From: Thermopolyspora flexuosa
GTDB lineage: Bacteria; Actinomycetota; Actinomycetes; Streptosporangiales; Streptosporangiaceae
Length of the DNA stretch: 64,000 nucleotides
Assembly: GCF_006716785.1 (NCBI RefSeq)
Contig: NZ_VFPQ01000001.1
Coordinates: 1,860,001-1,924,000 of the forward strand
Direction of reading: 5' to 3'
Part shown: positions 37,118 through 45,321 of the stretch, piece by piece
Layout of the letters: the number at the start of each line of letters is the position of its first letter
Numbering within the stretch: position 1 is the first letter of the stretch
Program-made: the position numbers and the translations under genes
The notes under the pieces: generated by a model
What the model was told of the DNA's origin: nothing
The model's input: only the letters and a program-made list of their open reading frames with translations
The model's database searches: none

Positions 37118-38059
37118 ATGCCCCTCCTGATCGAGAAGGACGCGCCGCGCGTCCGGGAGAAGCCGCGCACGGCCCGCGGCAGGGTGCGCCTCCGCGAGCA
37201 CCTGCTGGGCTGGCTGTTCGTCGGGCCGTTCGCGTTCGTCTTCCTGGCCTTCCTCATCGCGCCGCTCGGTTACGCGGCCTACCTCAGCCTCTTCCAGCGG
37301 AAGCTGATCGGCGGCACGAGCTTCGTCCTGTTCGACAACTACCTCAAGGCGTTCACCGACCCGAGCTTCCTGTCCGGGACGTGGTTCGTCATCCGCTTCT
37401 CGCTGGTCGCCATCCCCCTGCAGATCGGCATCGCGCTCGCGCTCGCCCTCATCCTCGACGCGGTGACGTCGCTGTTCGCCCGCTTCGCCCGGCTCATGAT
37501 CTTCCTGCCGTACGCGATCCCCACCGTGATCGGCGCGATCATGTGGGGATTCCTCTACAGCAAGAGCTTCGGGCCGCTCGCCGACGTCTTCGGGCTGTTC
37601 GGCGCCGCCGCCCCCGACCTGCTCAGCAGCAACCTGATCTTCGCCGGCCTGGTGAACATCGTCACCTGGCAGTGGGTCGGCTACTACATGATCATCCTGT
37701 ACGCGGCGCTCCAGGGCATCGACCCGACCCTGTACGAGGCCGCCCGCATCGACGGCGCCGGACGCTGGCAGATCGCGCTCCGGATCAAGATCCCGCTGAT
37801 CACCCCCGCGCTCCTGCTGATCCTGGTCTTCTCCCTCATCGGCACCCTGCAGTTCTTCAACGAGCCGCAGATCCTGCGCCCGCTCGCGGCCGGCGCGATC
37901 GGGCCGGACTTCACCCCGAACATGTACGCCTACCAGCAGGCGTTCGGGCTCGCGAACATCAACTACGGGTCGGCGATCTCCTTCGCCCTGGGCGGGGTGG
38001 TGTTCGTCGGGGTCTACGCCTTCCTGTTCCTCACCCGGAAGCGGAGGAGTTTCCTGTGA
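37118..38059 (+). CDS. Sugar ABC transporter permease (MalF type)
   Basis: A 313-residue inner-membrane permease with six helices and the EAA loop YEAARIDGAGRWQIALRIKIPLI that docks the ATPase. It pairs with the next permease, whose GTG start overlaps its stop by four bases. GGAG lies eight bases before ATG 37118. A polar N-terminal tail of about 25 residues precedes the first helix. Confidence 0.9.
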   Translation: MPLLIEKDAPRVREKPRTARGRVRLREHLLGWLFVGPFAFVFLAFLIAPLGYAAYLSLFQRKLIGGTSFVLFDNYLKAFTDPSFLSGTWFVIRFSLVAIPLQIGIALALALILDAVTSLFARFARLMIFLPYAIPTVIGAIMWGFLYSKSFGPLADVFGLFGAAAPDLLSSNLIFAGLVNIVTWQWVGYYMIILYAALQGIDPTLYEAARIDGAGRWQIALRIKIPLITPALLLILVFSLIGTLQFFNEPQILRPLAAGAIGPDFTPNMYAYQQAFGLANINYGSAISFALGGVVFVGVYAFLFLTRKRRSFL

Positions 38060-38940
38060 CCCGTCACCGCCCCGGCACCGCGCGCCGCCGCCCGCCGAGC
38101 CGCCACCTGCCCCTGCAGGTGTTCCTCGGCTTCGTCGTCGTGTACTTCCTCGTGCCGTTCTGGTGGGTCGTGGTCAACGGCTCCAAGGACGCGGCGGGAC
38201 TGTTCGGCGGCGGCAACACCCTGTGGTTCGCCGGCCGCGTCGACTACCTCGGCAACCTGCGCGAGCTGTTCACCTACGACGGCGGCATCTACGGCCGGTG
38301 GATCCTCAACTCGGCGCTGTACGCGCTCGTGGGCGGGGTCGGCGCGACGATCCTCGCCGTCCTCGCCGGCTACGGCTTCGCCCGGTACCGGTTCGCCGGG
38401 CGGCGCTTCGGGTTCGCCCTCGTGCTCGGCGCGCTCATGGTGCCCGCGACCGCCCTGGTGATCCCCACCTTCGTGATGTTCGCCGGGCTCGGGCTCACCA
38501 ACACGATCTGGGCGGTGATCCTGCCGTCGCTGCTCAACCCGTTCGGCGTCTACCTGATGCACGTGTACGCCCGCGACGCGATCCCCGCCGAGATCCTCGA
38601 CGCGGCGCGCGCCGACGGCGCGGGCGAGCTGCGGGTGTTCCTGCGGGTCGCGCTGCCGCTGATGCGGCCCGCGGTGGTGACCGTGCTGCTGCTGTCCGCG
38701 GTGGCCTGCTGGAACAACTACTTCCTGCCGCTGGCCATGCTCTCCGACAACCGCCTGTTCCCGGTCACCGTCGGGCTCGGCGTCTGGCAGGGCATCGCCT
38801 CGGCGAACAACGCCGGCACCACCCCGCTGTGGAGCCTCATCATCCTCGGCGCGCTGGTCTCGGTGATCCCGCTGGTCATCGCGTTCTTCACGCTGCAGCG
38901 GCACTGGCGCGGCGGCCTCGCCCTCGGCGGCCTGCGGTGA
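38056..38940 (+). CDS. Sugar ABC transporter permease (MalG type)
   Basis: A 294-residue permease with six helices and the EAA-loop motif ILDAARADGAGELRVFLRVALPL. The start is GTG 38056 with GGAGGAG upstream, overlapping the previous gene. It is the last gene of the importer operon and ends 46 bp from the convergent GH39 gene. The absence of an ATPase gene implies use of a shared MsiK-like ATPase. Confidence 0.9.
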   Translation: MTRHRPGTARRRPPSRHLPLQVFLGFVVVYFLVPFWWVVVNGSKDAAGLFGGGNTLWFAGRVDYLGNLRELFTYDGGIYGRWILNSALYALVGGVGATILAVLAGYGFARYRFAGRRFGFALVLGALMVPATALVIPTFVMFAGLGLTNTIWAVILPSLLNPFGVYLMHVYARDAIPAEILDAARADGAGELRVFLRVALPLMRPAVVTVLLLSAVACWNNYFLPLAMLSDNRLFPVTVGLGVWQGIASANNAGTTPLWSLIILGALVSVIPLVIAFFTLQRHWRGGLALGGLR

Positions 38941-38986
38941 GGAGCGGGCGACGCCCGGCCGGACGCCGCCCGCCGCGGCCCGGCGG

Positions 38987-40633
38987 TCAGGGCAGCTGCC
39001 GTACCGACATCACCGCCCAGGGCAGCAGCTCGACGTCGAGCTCGAGCACGCCGGAGGCGGGCACGGTGAGCGGGTAGCGGAGCAGCGCGTCGGCCGCGGT
39101 GCGCAGGTACTCGGTCTCGGCCCGGGAGGGGTTGACCGGGGAGCCGAGCCGGTACCAGGCCTCGGCCGGGTTGCCGTGCTCCCAGTCGAGGATCTCCACG
39201 AGGAACGTGGTGCCCGGCCGCAGCCCGCCGATCGAGTGGCGGATCCGCCGGGTCGGCCCGACCTCGGCGAGGTGGCGGGTCGCCTCGTAGGAGCCCACCG
39301 AGGGCAGGCCGCGCAGCGCCATGTCGTCGGGGTAGTTGAAGAACACCGCGGACACCGCCGAGGTACGGCTGTCGCGGGTGATCACCCCGTGCGGGGTGGC
39401 GTGCAGCAGCCGGTCGCCGAGCCGCGCGAGCATGGCGAACGCGTGGAACGTCGGCTTGTGCACGCCGCTCTCGTTCACCAGCCCGAAGCCGCCGTGGAAC
39501 GGGCCGATGCCCGCGCCGCCCTCCTCGAACACGTCGGTGAAGGTCCAGTACGAGATCGAGTCGGCGAGCGTGGCGCACTTGAGGTACGCCCGGGTGATGT
39601 AGGTGGCCGCGAACACCGTGTCGTGCATGAAGTCGCGGCTCGACGGCGAGGTCGACCACTCGGTGATGTGGATCTCCGCGTCCGGGTACGGGCTGTTCTT
39701 CACGATCTCCCGCAGCAGGGTGAGGTCGTCGAAGGTGGCGTCCGCGTACCGGGTGATCTGCACCGCCCGGCCGTCCGCGCCGTAGGCGTAGTCGGTGGGG
39801 TAGAGGTGGGTCGAGATGAAGTCGATCGGCAGGTCGCGGCGGGCGCACCAGTCGATGAAGTCCTCGATCCACACCGGCCGCCAGTCGAGCGCGTCCACGT
39901 CCGTCGCGGCCGCGGTCTTGTGGGTCGCGGAGCGGTCCTCGGTCTCCCCCTTGTACCGGTCGTCGGGCACGAACACGCTCGTCGCGGGACCGCCCACGCG
40001 CAGCGCCGGGTCGATCCCCTTGATCGCCCGCACGGTGTGCTCGTACAGCTCGAAGTACTGGGTCTTCGTGCCGGTCCAGAAGTGCGGCACCAGGTTCGGC
40101 TCGTTCCACACCTCGAACCGCCACCGGCGCACCTCGTCGAGGCCGTACCGGTCGATCCAGTGCTCGACGGTCCTGGTCACGAGCTCGACCCAGCGCCCCA
40201 TGTCCTTGGGCGGGCTGCAGTGCGCGCCCCACCAGAACAGCGTCTCGGTCTGCGTGGCCAGCTCGCGCGGCATGAAGCCGAGCTCGACGAACGGCCGGAC
40301 CCCGCTGTCCACGATGAAGTCGAACACCTTGTCCACGTAGCTGAACGTGTGCACGGGGGCGGGCAGCGGCGAGTTCGGCCCGAAGCCGCCGCCGTAGCTC
40401 TCCCGGTAGACGAACATGTCGTCGTGGAACAGGCCGTGGAAGCGGACGGACCGGAATCCGAGCGTGGACACCGCCTCGGTGAACTGCTGCCGCCAGTCCG
40501 CACGCAGCGCCTCGTTCGCCCGCCCGGCGCCGACACACCTGCTCCAGACGTGCGGCAACGCGCTCTCGGCGCAGGGCTCGCCGTCGACGAGCAGGCGGGA
40601 CTCGAGCACACCGTCGATGGTCATTCGGTTCAC
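38987..40633 (-). CDS. GH39 beta-xylosidase-like glycoside hydrolase
   Basis: A 548-residue cytoplasmic (no signal peptide) glycoside hydrolase of family 39, expected to release xylose from xylo-oligosaccharides with retention. The acid/base is Glu178 in EVWNEPN and the nucleophile Glu325 in HITEWSTSP; both loops match family members. A C-terminal beta-sandwich follows from about residue 440. GTG 40633 or ATG 40624 may be the start, with GAGGAG upstream. It is the last gene of the SBP-permease-permease-hydrolase unit, so imported oligosaccharides would be cut inside the cell. Confidence 0.87.
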   Translation of the reverse strand: MNRMTIDGVLESRLLVDGEPCAESALPHVWSRCVGAGRANEALRADWRQQFTEAVSTLGFRSVRFHGLFHDDMFVYRESYGGGFGPNSPLPAPVHTFSYVDKVFDFIVDSGVRPFVELGFMPRELATQTETLFWWGAHCSPPKDMGRWVELVTRTVEHWIDRYGLDEVRRWRFEVWNEPNLVPHFWTGTKTQYFELYEHTVRAIKGIDPALRVGGPATSVFVPDDRYKGETEDRSATHKTAAATDVDALDWRPVWIEDFIDWCARRDLPIDFISTHLYPTDYAYGADGRAVQITRYADATFDDLTLLREIVKNSPYPDAEIHITEWSTSPSSRDFMHDTVFAATYITRAYLKCATLADSISYWTFTDVFEEGGAGIGPFHGGFGLVNESGVHKPTFHAFAMLARLGDRLLHATPHGVITRDSRTSAVSAVFFNYPDDMALRGLPSVGSYEATRHLAEVGPTRRIRHSIGGLRPGTTFLVEILDWEHGNPAEAWYRLGSPVNPSRAETEYLRTAADALLRYPLTVPASGVLELDVELLPWAVMSVRQLP

Positions 40634-40757
40634 TTACTCCTCTGGGTCACGTGTGGGCGACGGATGCCGGCGGCACGGCACGCCGGGCCCGGGCCGCCGG
40701 CGCCCGGCCGCCGCGGATCGGGTGCGGGCGGTACGGCGGGGCCGCCGCGGGGCACGG

Positions 40758-41696
40758 CTAGCCCTTGACGGCGCCGAGCGACAGGCCCGCCCGCCAGTAG
40801 CGCTGCAGGCTGAGGAACGCGATGATCAGCGGGATGATCGTCAGCAGCGAGGACGTGATCACGAGATTCTGGATGAGCGCCCCGGCCCCGGCCTGCGACC
40901 CGAGCTTGTTCCACTGGTTGATGCCGACGGTCAGCGGGTACCAGGCGGGGTCCTTGAGCATGATCAGCGGCAGGAAGTAGTTGTTCCAGATCGACACGAA
41001 GGAGAACAGCAGCACCGTCACGCTCGCCGGGGCGAGCAGCGGGAGCGCGATCCGGAAGAAGGTGCGGAACTCCCCGGCGCCGTCGATCTTCGCCGCCTCG
41101 AGCAGCCCGGTCGGCACGGCCTCGGCGGCGAACACCCACATCAGGTACAGCCCGAACGGGTTGAGGAAGGACGGGATGAGGATCGCCCACGGGGTGTTGG
41201 TGAGGCCGAGCTTGGCGAACAGCAGGAACTGCGGGATCGCCAGGGCGATGCCGGGGACCGAGATCGAGCCGAGGATGACGAACAGGAAGACCCGCTTGCC
41301 GCGGAAGTCGAGCTTGGCCAGCGCGTACCCGCCCAGGGCGGCGAGGAACGTCGACACGGTGGCGCCCACGACGACGTAGAGCACGGTGTTCGACAGCCAC
41401 CGGGAGTAGACGCCGTCCTGGTAGGTGAACACCTCGACGATGTTGTCCCACAGCGCGAACCTGCCGCCGGGGGCGAGCCCGAACGTCGACACGAAGTCGG
41501 CCTGCGTCTTGGTGGAGTTGATCACCAGCCAGGCCAGCGGCAGCAGGCAGTACAGGGTGAACAGGCCGGTCAGCACGGTGAGGGTGACGCTCTTGCGCGG
41601 GTTGCCCACCGTGTGCAGCCGCGGGCCGCGGCCGGTACGGCGGGCCGGCGCGGCGGCCGTGCCGGACCCGGCGCGCAGGCTACCGATCGAGTGCAT
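40758..41696 (-). CDS. Sugar ABC transporter permease (MalG type), xyloside cluster
   Basis: A 312-residue six-helix permease with EAA loop LLEAAKIDGAGEFRTFFRIALPLL. The first 35 residues are Ala/Arg-rich and cytoplasmic. Its start overlaps the end of the MalF-type gene by 17 bp. A 124-bp GC-rich gap with dyads separates it from the GH39 gene, which may lower expression of the latter. Confidence 0.9.
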   Translation of the reverse strand: MHSIGSLRAGSGTAAAPARRTGRGPRLHTVGNPRKSVTLTVLTGLFTLYCLLPLAWLVINSTKTQADFVSTFGLAPGGRFALWDNIVEVFTYQDGVYSRWLSNTVLYVVVGATVSTFLAALGGYALAKLDFRGKRVFLFVILGSISVPGIALAIPQFLLFAKLGLTNTPWAILIPSFLNPFGLYLMWVFAAEAVPTGLLEAAKIDGAGEFRTFFRIALPLLAPASVTVLLFSFVSIWNNYFLPLIMLKDPAWYPLTVGINQWNKLGSQAGAGALIQNLVITSSLLTIIPLIIAFLSLQRYWRAGLSLGAVKG

Positions 41697-42633
41697 TCCT
41701 CAACCCTCTGATCTGGACGGCGTAGGCGATGGCGATCGTGATCACGGCCATCACGAGCGCGAGCGCGGCCGCGTAGCCCTGCTGGGACCCGGTGAACGCC
41801 AGGTGGTACGCGTACAGGTTCGGCGTGTAGTGGGTGGTGATGCCGCTGTTCGCGACCATCGACTGCAGGATCTGCGGCTCGTTGAACATCTGGAAGGTGC
41901 CGATGATCGAGAAGATGATCGTGACGACGAGCGTGCCGCGCAGCGCGGGCAGCTTGATCCAGCGGATGATCTGGAACTCGTTCGCCCCGTCGATCGCGGC
42001 CGCCTCGTACAGCTCGCGCGGGACGGCCTTGAGCGCCGAGTAGAAGATGAGCATGTTGAACCCGGTGAACGCCCAGGTCACCATCACGCCGATGGAGATG
42101 AGCGTGGTGTCCGGGGTGAACGGGTCGATGCTCGTGCCCAGCGCCCGGTTGAGGCTGCCGAACAGGCCGTACTTGACGCCGAGCATGAAGCCCCACATGA
42201 GGGTGGACACGATCGCCGGCACCGCGTAGGGCAGGAAGATCGTCACCCGCATGAACTTGGCGCCGTGGACGCGCAGGGAGTCGAGCGCGAGCGCGACCGC
42301 CATGGCGAACAGCAGCATGATCGGCACCTGGATCAGGGTGAACCACACGACGCGCCCCACCCCGTCCCAGAACTGCGGGTCCTGCAGCAGCTTGGTGTAG
42401 TTGGCGAGGCCGACGAAGGTGTCGCCGCCGAGCAGCCGCTGCTGGAACAGGCTGAGGTAGGCGGCGTACAGGATCGGGACGATGAACACGAGCGCGAACA
42501 GCGTCCCGAACGGGGCGATGAACGCGTACCCGGCCCACGATCGCCGCCGCCGGTTCGGTGTCGGGTCCCGGGTCGCGCCCGCCGTGTGCTCGTCCGTGGG
42601 GGCGCTCGTGCCGATCCGGCTTGCCAGGTCCAT
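41680..42633 (-). CDS. Sugar ABC transporter permease (MalF type), xyloside cluster
   Basis: A 317-residue permease with six helices; the ATPase-docking loop is ELYEAAAIDGANEFQIIRWIKLPALR. An N-terminal polar segment of about 35 residues includes an RRRR patch before the first helix. It lies 138 bp downstream of the binding-protein gene and is coupled to the next permease. Confidence 0.9.
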   Translation of the reverse strand: MDLASRIGTSAPTDEHTAGATRDPTPNRRRRSWAGYAFIAPFGTLFALVFIVPILYAAYLSLFQQRLLGGDTFVGLANYTKLLQDPQFWDGVGRVVWFTLIQVPIMLLFAMAVALALDSLRVHGAKFMRVTIFLPYAVPAIVSTLMWGFMLGVKYGLFGSLNRALGTSIDPFTPDTTLISIGVMVTWAFTGFNMLIFYSALKAVPRELYEAAAIDGANEFQIIRWIKLPALRGTLVVTIIFSIIGTFQMFNEPQILQSMVANSGITTHYTPNLYAYHLAFTGSQQGYAAALALVMAVITIAIAYAVQIRGLRNALDR

Positions 42634-42771
42634 GGTGTGCTTCCTCCGCGGTCCGCTGACGGTCTGGTCCCGCCGGTTCCGGTGCCGCGCCCGGCGCGCG
42701 CACGGCGCGTGCCCGAGGTGTCCGCGGTACGGCCGCGCGCACGCCGGGCGGTTGGGGCACCGGCCGGTGGC

Positions 42772-44091
42772 CTAGCTCACCTCGAAGCCCTGCTCGTTGC
42801 CGTACTGGGCGGAGCGCTGCCGCCACTGCTCGAGGATCTCGGCGAGGGATCCCCTGCCCGAGGTGTAGTAGGGGGTCGCGATGTCCTCGTAGATGGTGCG
42901 CGCCCACTCGAAGAACGGCGGGTACTGCCAGCCGGTCCCGACGATCTCCGAGGCCTCGGCGAGCACCGCGCCGGTCTGCTGGCCGCCGAAGTACTCGTTG
43001 GCCTTGCCGCGGAACTCCTCGCTCTGCAGCACCGAGAGGTTCGGCACGAACGCGCCCGCCTCGACCCGGGCCGCCACGCCCTCGCCGTGCGTGAAGTACT
43101 CGAGGAACTTGAACGCGGCCTCCTTGTGCTGCGCCGCCTCCGGGATGCCGAACGCGCTGCCGCCGTTCTCCGACCCGACCTTCTCGCCCTCGCTCCACTG
43201 CGGCATGAGGGCGACCCGGAAGTCACCGGCGGCCTTCGGCGCCCGCTCCGGCAGGGTCGCGGTGAGCCAGCCGCCCATGATCTGGCTGGCGAGCGTGCCG
43301 TCGTTGAGCGCCCGGTTCCACTCGTCGGACCAGCCGCGGATCTTGGTGTTGACCAGGCCCTCGTCGAGCATCCTCTGCCAGAAGGCGATCGCCCGCTTCG
43401 AGCCCTCGTCGGTGAAGTCGATCCGCACCTTGGTGCCGTCCACCTGGTACGGCCGGCCGCCGGCCTGCCAGATCAGCGAGAGCAGGAAGAACGGGTCGCC
43501 GGTGTCCTGGGCGATGTAGTAGCCGTCGCCGAGCGCGCGGATCTTCTTCGCCGCCTCGTAGTACTCGTCCCACGTGGCCGGCGGCTCCTCGATGCCGGCC
43601 TTCTTGAACGTCGCCGCGTTGTAGAACATGGCCGAGGGCCCGTAGTCGGACGGCAGCGCGTACACCTTGCCGCCCACCGTCACGTGCTCCCACGCGGCCT
43701 TGACGTAGTCGTTCGCGAACCGCTCGGCGCCGAACTGCCCGAGGTCGGCCAGCTTGCCGGGGATGGCGAAGTACGGCACGGCGAAGTACTCGAACATCAC
43801 CAGGTCGGGGACGCCGGAGCCGGCCTGGATGGCGTTGTCGAGCGCCTGGTACTCGTCCTGGGACGAGCCCGCGTTGACGACCTCGACCTTGATGTTCGGG
43901 TTGGCGGCCTCGAACCCGGGCACGGCCTTCTCGACGGTGCCGTCCCAGCTCCACACCGTGATCTTCACCGGGCCGTCGCCGCCACCGCCGCCGTCGCCGG
44001 TACCACCACCGCCGCCACCCGAGCAGGCGGTGAGCGCGAGCGTCGACACGAGAGCCGCGGACAGGAGTTTCGCCTTCAGCGAGAGCCGCAC
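42772..44091 (-). CDS. Sugar ABC transporter substrate-binding lipoprotein, xyloside cluster
   Basis: A 439-residue solute-binding lipoprotein (lipobox LALTAC followed by a Gly-rich spacer). The start is GTG 44091, preceded by GGAGAGG: the ATG at 44154 falls inside the -10 box of the promoter at 44151-44179 and cannot be used. The operon encodes two permeases and a GH39 beta-xylosidase, so xylo-oligosaccharides are the likely ligand. The divergent LacI regulator and the operator at 44112-44130 control it. Confidence 0.88.
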   Translation of the reverse strand: MRLSLKAKLLSAALVSTLALTACSGGGGGGTGDGGGGGDGPVKITVWSWDGTVEKAVPGFEAANPNIKVEVVNAGSSQDEYQALDNAIQAGSGVPDLVMFEYFAVPYFAIPGKLADLGQFGAERFANDYVKAAWEHVTVGGKVYALPSDYGPSAMFYNAATFKKAGIEEPPATWDEYYEAAKKIRALGDGYYIAQDTGDPFFLLSLIWQAGGRPYQVDGTKVRIDFTDEGSKRAIAFWQRMLDEGLVNTKIRGWSDEWNRALNDGTLASQIMGGWLTATLPERAPKAAGDFRVALMPQWSEGEKVGSENGGSAFGIPEAAQHKEAAFKFLEYFTHGEGVAARVEAGAFVPNLSVLQSEEFRGKANEYFGGQQTGAVLAEASEIVGTGWQYPPFFEWARTIYEDIATPYYTSGRGSLAEILEQWRQRSAQYGNEQGFEVS

Positions 44092-44111
44092 GAGCCTCTC
44101 CTCTCGCCGGG

Positions 44112-44130
44112 TTACGAAAGAATTTCGCAA
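44112..44130. promoter_or_regulatory. LacI operator site 1 (binding-protein operon)
   Basis: TTACGAAA-GAA-TTTCGCAA, an inverted repeat with seven of eight pairs and a three-base spacer. It lies just downstream of the predicted transcription start of the minus-strand operon and upstream of its GTG start. It shares the form TTnCGAAA-N3-TTTCGnAA with the site at 44236-44254. Confidence 0.7.
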
Positions 44131-44150
44131 CTTGTTCGGGGTGTGGTTGG

Positions 44151-44179
44151 ACATTAAGGTGCCGGTAACGCCGTGTCAA
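44151..44179 (-). promoter_or_regulatory. Promoter of the xyloside importer operon
   Basis: On the minus strand, TTGACA (44174-44179, perfect) and TAATGT (44151-44156) are 17 bp apart. The predicted start of transcription, near 44144, places operator site 1 in the early transcribed region, a position suited to repression. Confidence 0.65.
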
Positions 44180-44235
44180 TGGGGTCGTTACATCGAAATC
44201 GCCCCGGTTTCGGAGCGGTGAAGGGGGCGTGATAC

Positions 44236-44254
44236 CTTCGAAAAAGTTTCGAAG
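44236..44254. promoter_or_regulatory. LacI operator site 2 (regulator gene)
   Basis: CTTCGAAA-AAG-TTTCGAAG is a perfect 8-bp inverted repeat with a three-base spacer, ending 17 bp before the LacI start codon. It is the likely autoregulatory site and, with the site at 44112-44130, could allow looping over about 124 bp. Confidence 0.72.
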
Positions 44255-44271
44255 CCCGGAAAGGAGCCTGG

Positions 44272-45315
44272 ATGCCACGGCGAGGTCGTTCCGAGCGGGT
44301 CACCCTGGCGGACGTCGCCCGGCTGGCCGGGGTGTCGCCCACGACCGCCTCCAAGGTGCTCAACGGGCGCAGCGACGTGGGGGCGCGCACCCGCGAGCGC
44401 GTCCTTGCGGTCATGGCCGAGCTCGGCTACCGCCCGACGACGGCGCGGCACACCCGTCCCCGGGAGCGCGCGATCCTCACCGTGCTCGACTTCGTCGAGT
44501 CACGCTACGCCGGGACCGTGCTCCAGGGCATCCTCCTCGCCGCGAACGCCGCCCAGGCCGAGCTGCTGCTGCGCCTGCCGCCCGAGGATCCCGCGAGCAC
44601 GAGCCGTACCGCGGCGCGGGCCTGGCTGGAGGAGCGGCAGGAGTCCGGCGTGGTCGGCATGATCGTGCTCGCCGCGGCCGTACCCGACCCGGTGCTGCTC
44701 GCCGCCGAGGACCTCGGGCTGCCGGTCGTGGCGATCGATCCGATCGACACCACCGAGTCCCGGGTGGTGAGCATCGGCTCCACCAACTGGGCGGGCGGCC
44801 GCTCGGCGACCGAGCACCTCATCAAGCTCGGCCACCGCAGGATCGCCTGGATCGGCGGGCCGCTCGGCTCGGCCCCCTCGGTCGAGCGCTTCCACGGCTA
44901 CCAGGCCGCGCTCGACTCGGCCGGTATCACGCCGGACCGCGCGCTCGTCCGCCACGAGGCGTTCTCCTTCGAGGCGGGCTTCCGGCACGCCCTCGACCTG
45001 CTCTCCCTCGACGACCGGCCGACCGGGATCGTCGCGGGCAACGACGAGATCGCCCTCGGCGTGCTCGCCGCGGCCGGGCGGCTCGGCATCGCCGTACCGC
45101 GCGAGCTGTCGGTCACCGGGTTCGACGACACGCCGCAGACCGAGTGGACCACGCCCCGGCTCACCTCGGTACGGCAGCCGCTCGCCGGGATGGGCCGGAT
45201 GGCGGTGGAGACCGTGCTCGCCATGGCGGACGGCGTGCAGCCCGCGTCCCGGCACCTGCAGCTCGCGACCACGCTCAGCGTCCGCGACTCGACCGGCCCC
45301 GCCCCGGCGTCCTGA
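44272..45315 (+). CDS. LacI-family regulator of the xyloside cluster
   Basis: A 347-residue LacI/GalR regulator. The helix-turn-helix and hinge occupy residues 1-60 (VTLADVARLAGVSPTTASKV and ERVLAVMAELGYRP), and the sugar-binding core follows with GFDDTPQTEWTTPRLTSVRQP near the C-terminus. AAGGAG lies just before ATG 44272. It diverges from the importer/GH39 operon, and both start regions carry the same dyad, so it probably represses both until an oligosaccharide binds. Confidence 0.88.
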   Translation: MPRRGRSERVTLADVARLAGVSPTTASKVLNGRSDVGARTRERVLAVMAELGYRPTTARHTRPRERAILTVLDFVESRYAGTVLQGILLAANAAQAELLLRLPPEDPASTSRTAARAWLEERQESGVVGMIVLAAAVPDPVLLAAEDLGLPVVAIDPIDTTESRVVSIGSTNWAGGRSATEHLIKLGHRRIAWIGGPLGSAPSVERFHGYQAALDSAGITPDRALVRHEAFSFEAGFRHALDLLSLDDRPTGIVAGNDEIALGVLAAAGRLGIAVPRELSVTGFDDTPQTEWTTPRLTSVRQPLAGMGRMAVETVLAMADGVQPASRHLQLATTLSVRDSTGPAPAS

Positions 45316-45321
45316 CCCCGG

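Noticed and set aside
44092-44154. ATG 44154 as start of the xyloside binding protein
   Set aside because: It lies within the -10 box of a good promoter and would put the operator inside the gene and a long polar tail before the signal peptide; GTG 44091 has GGAGAGG upstream.
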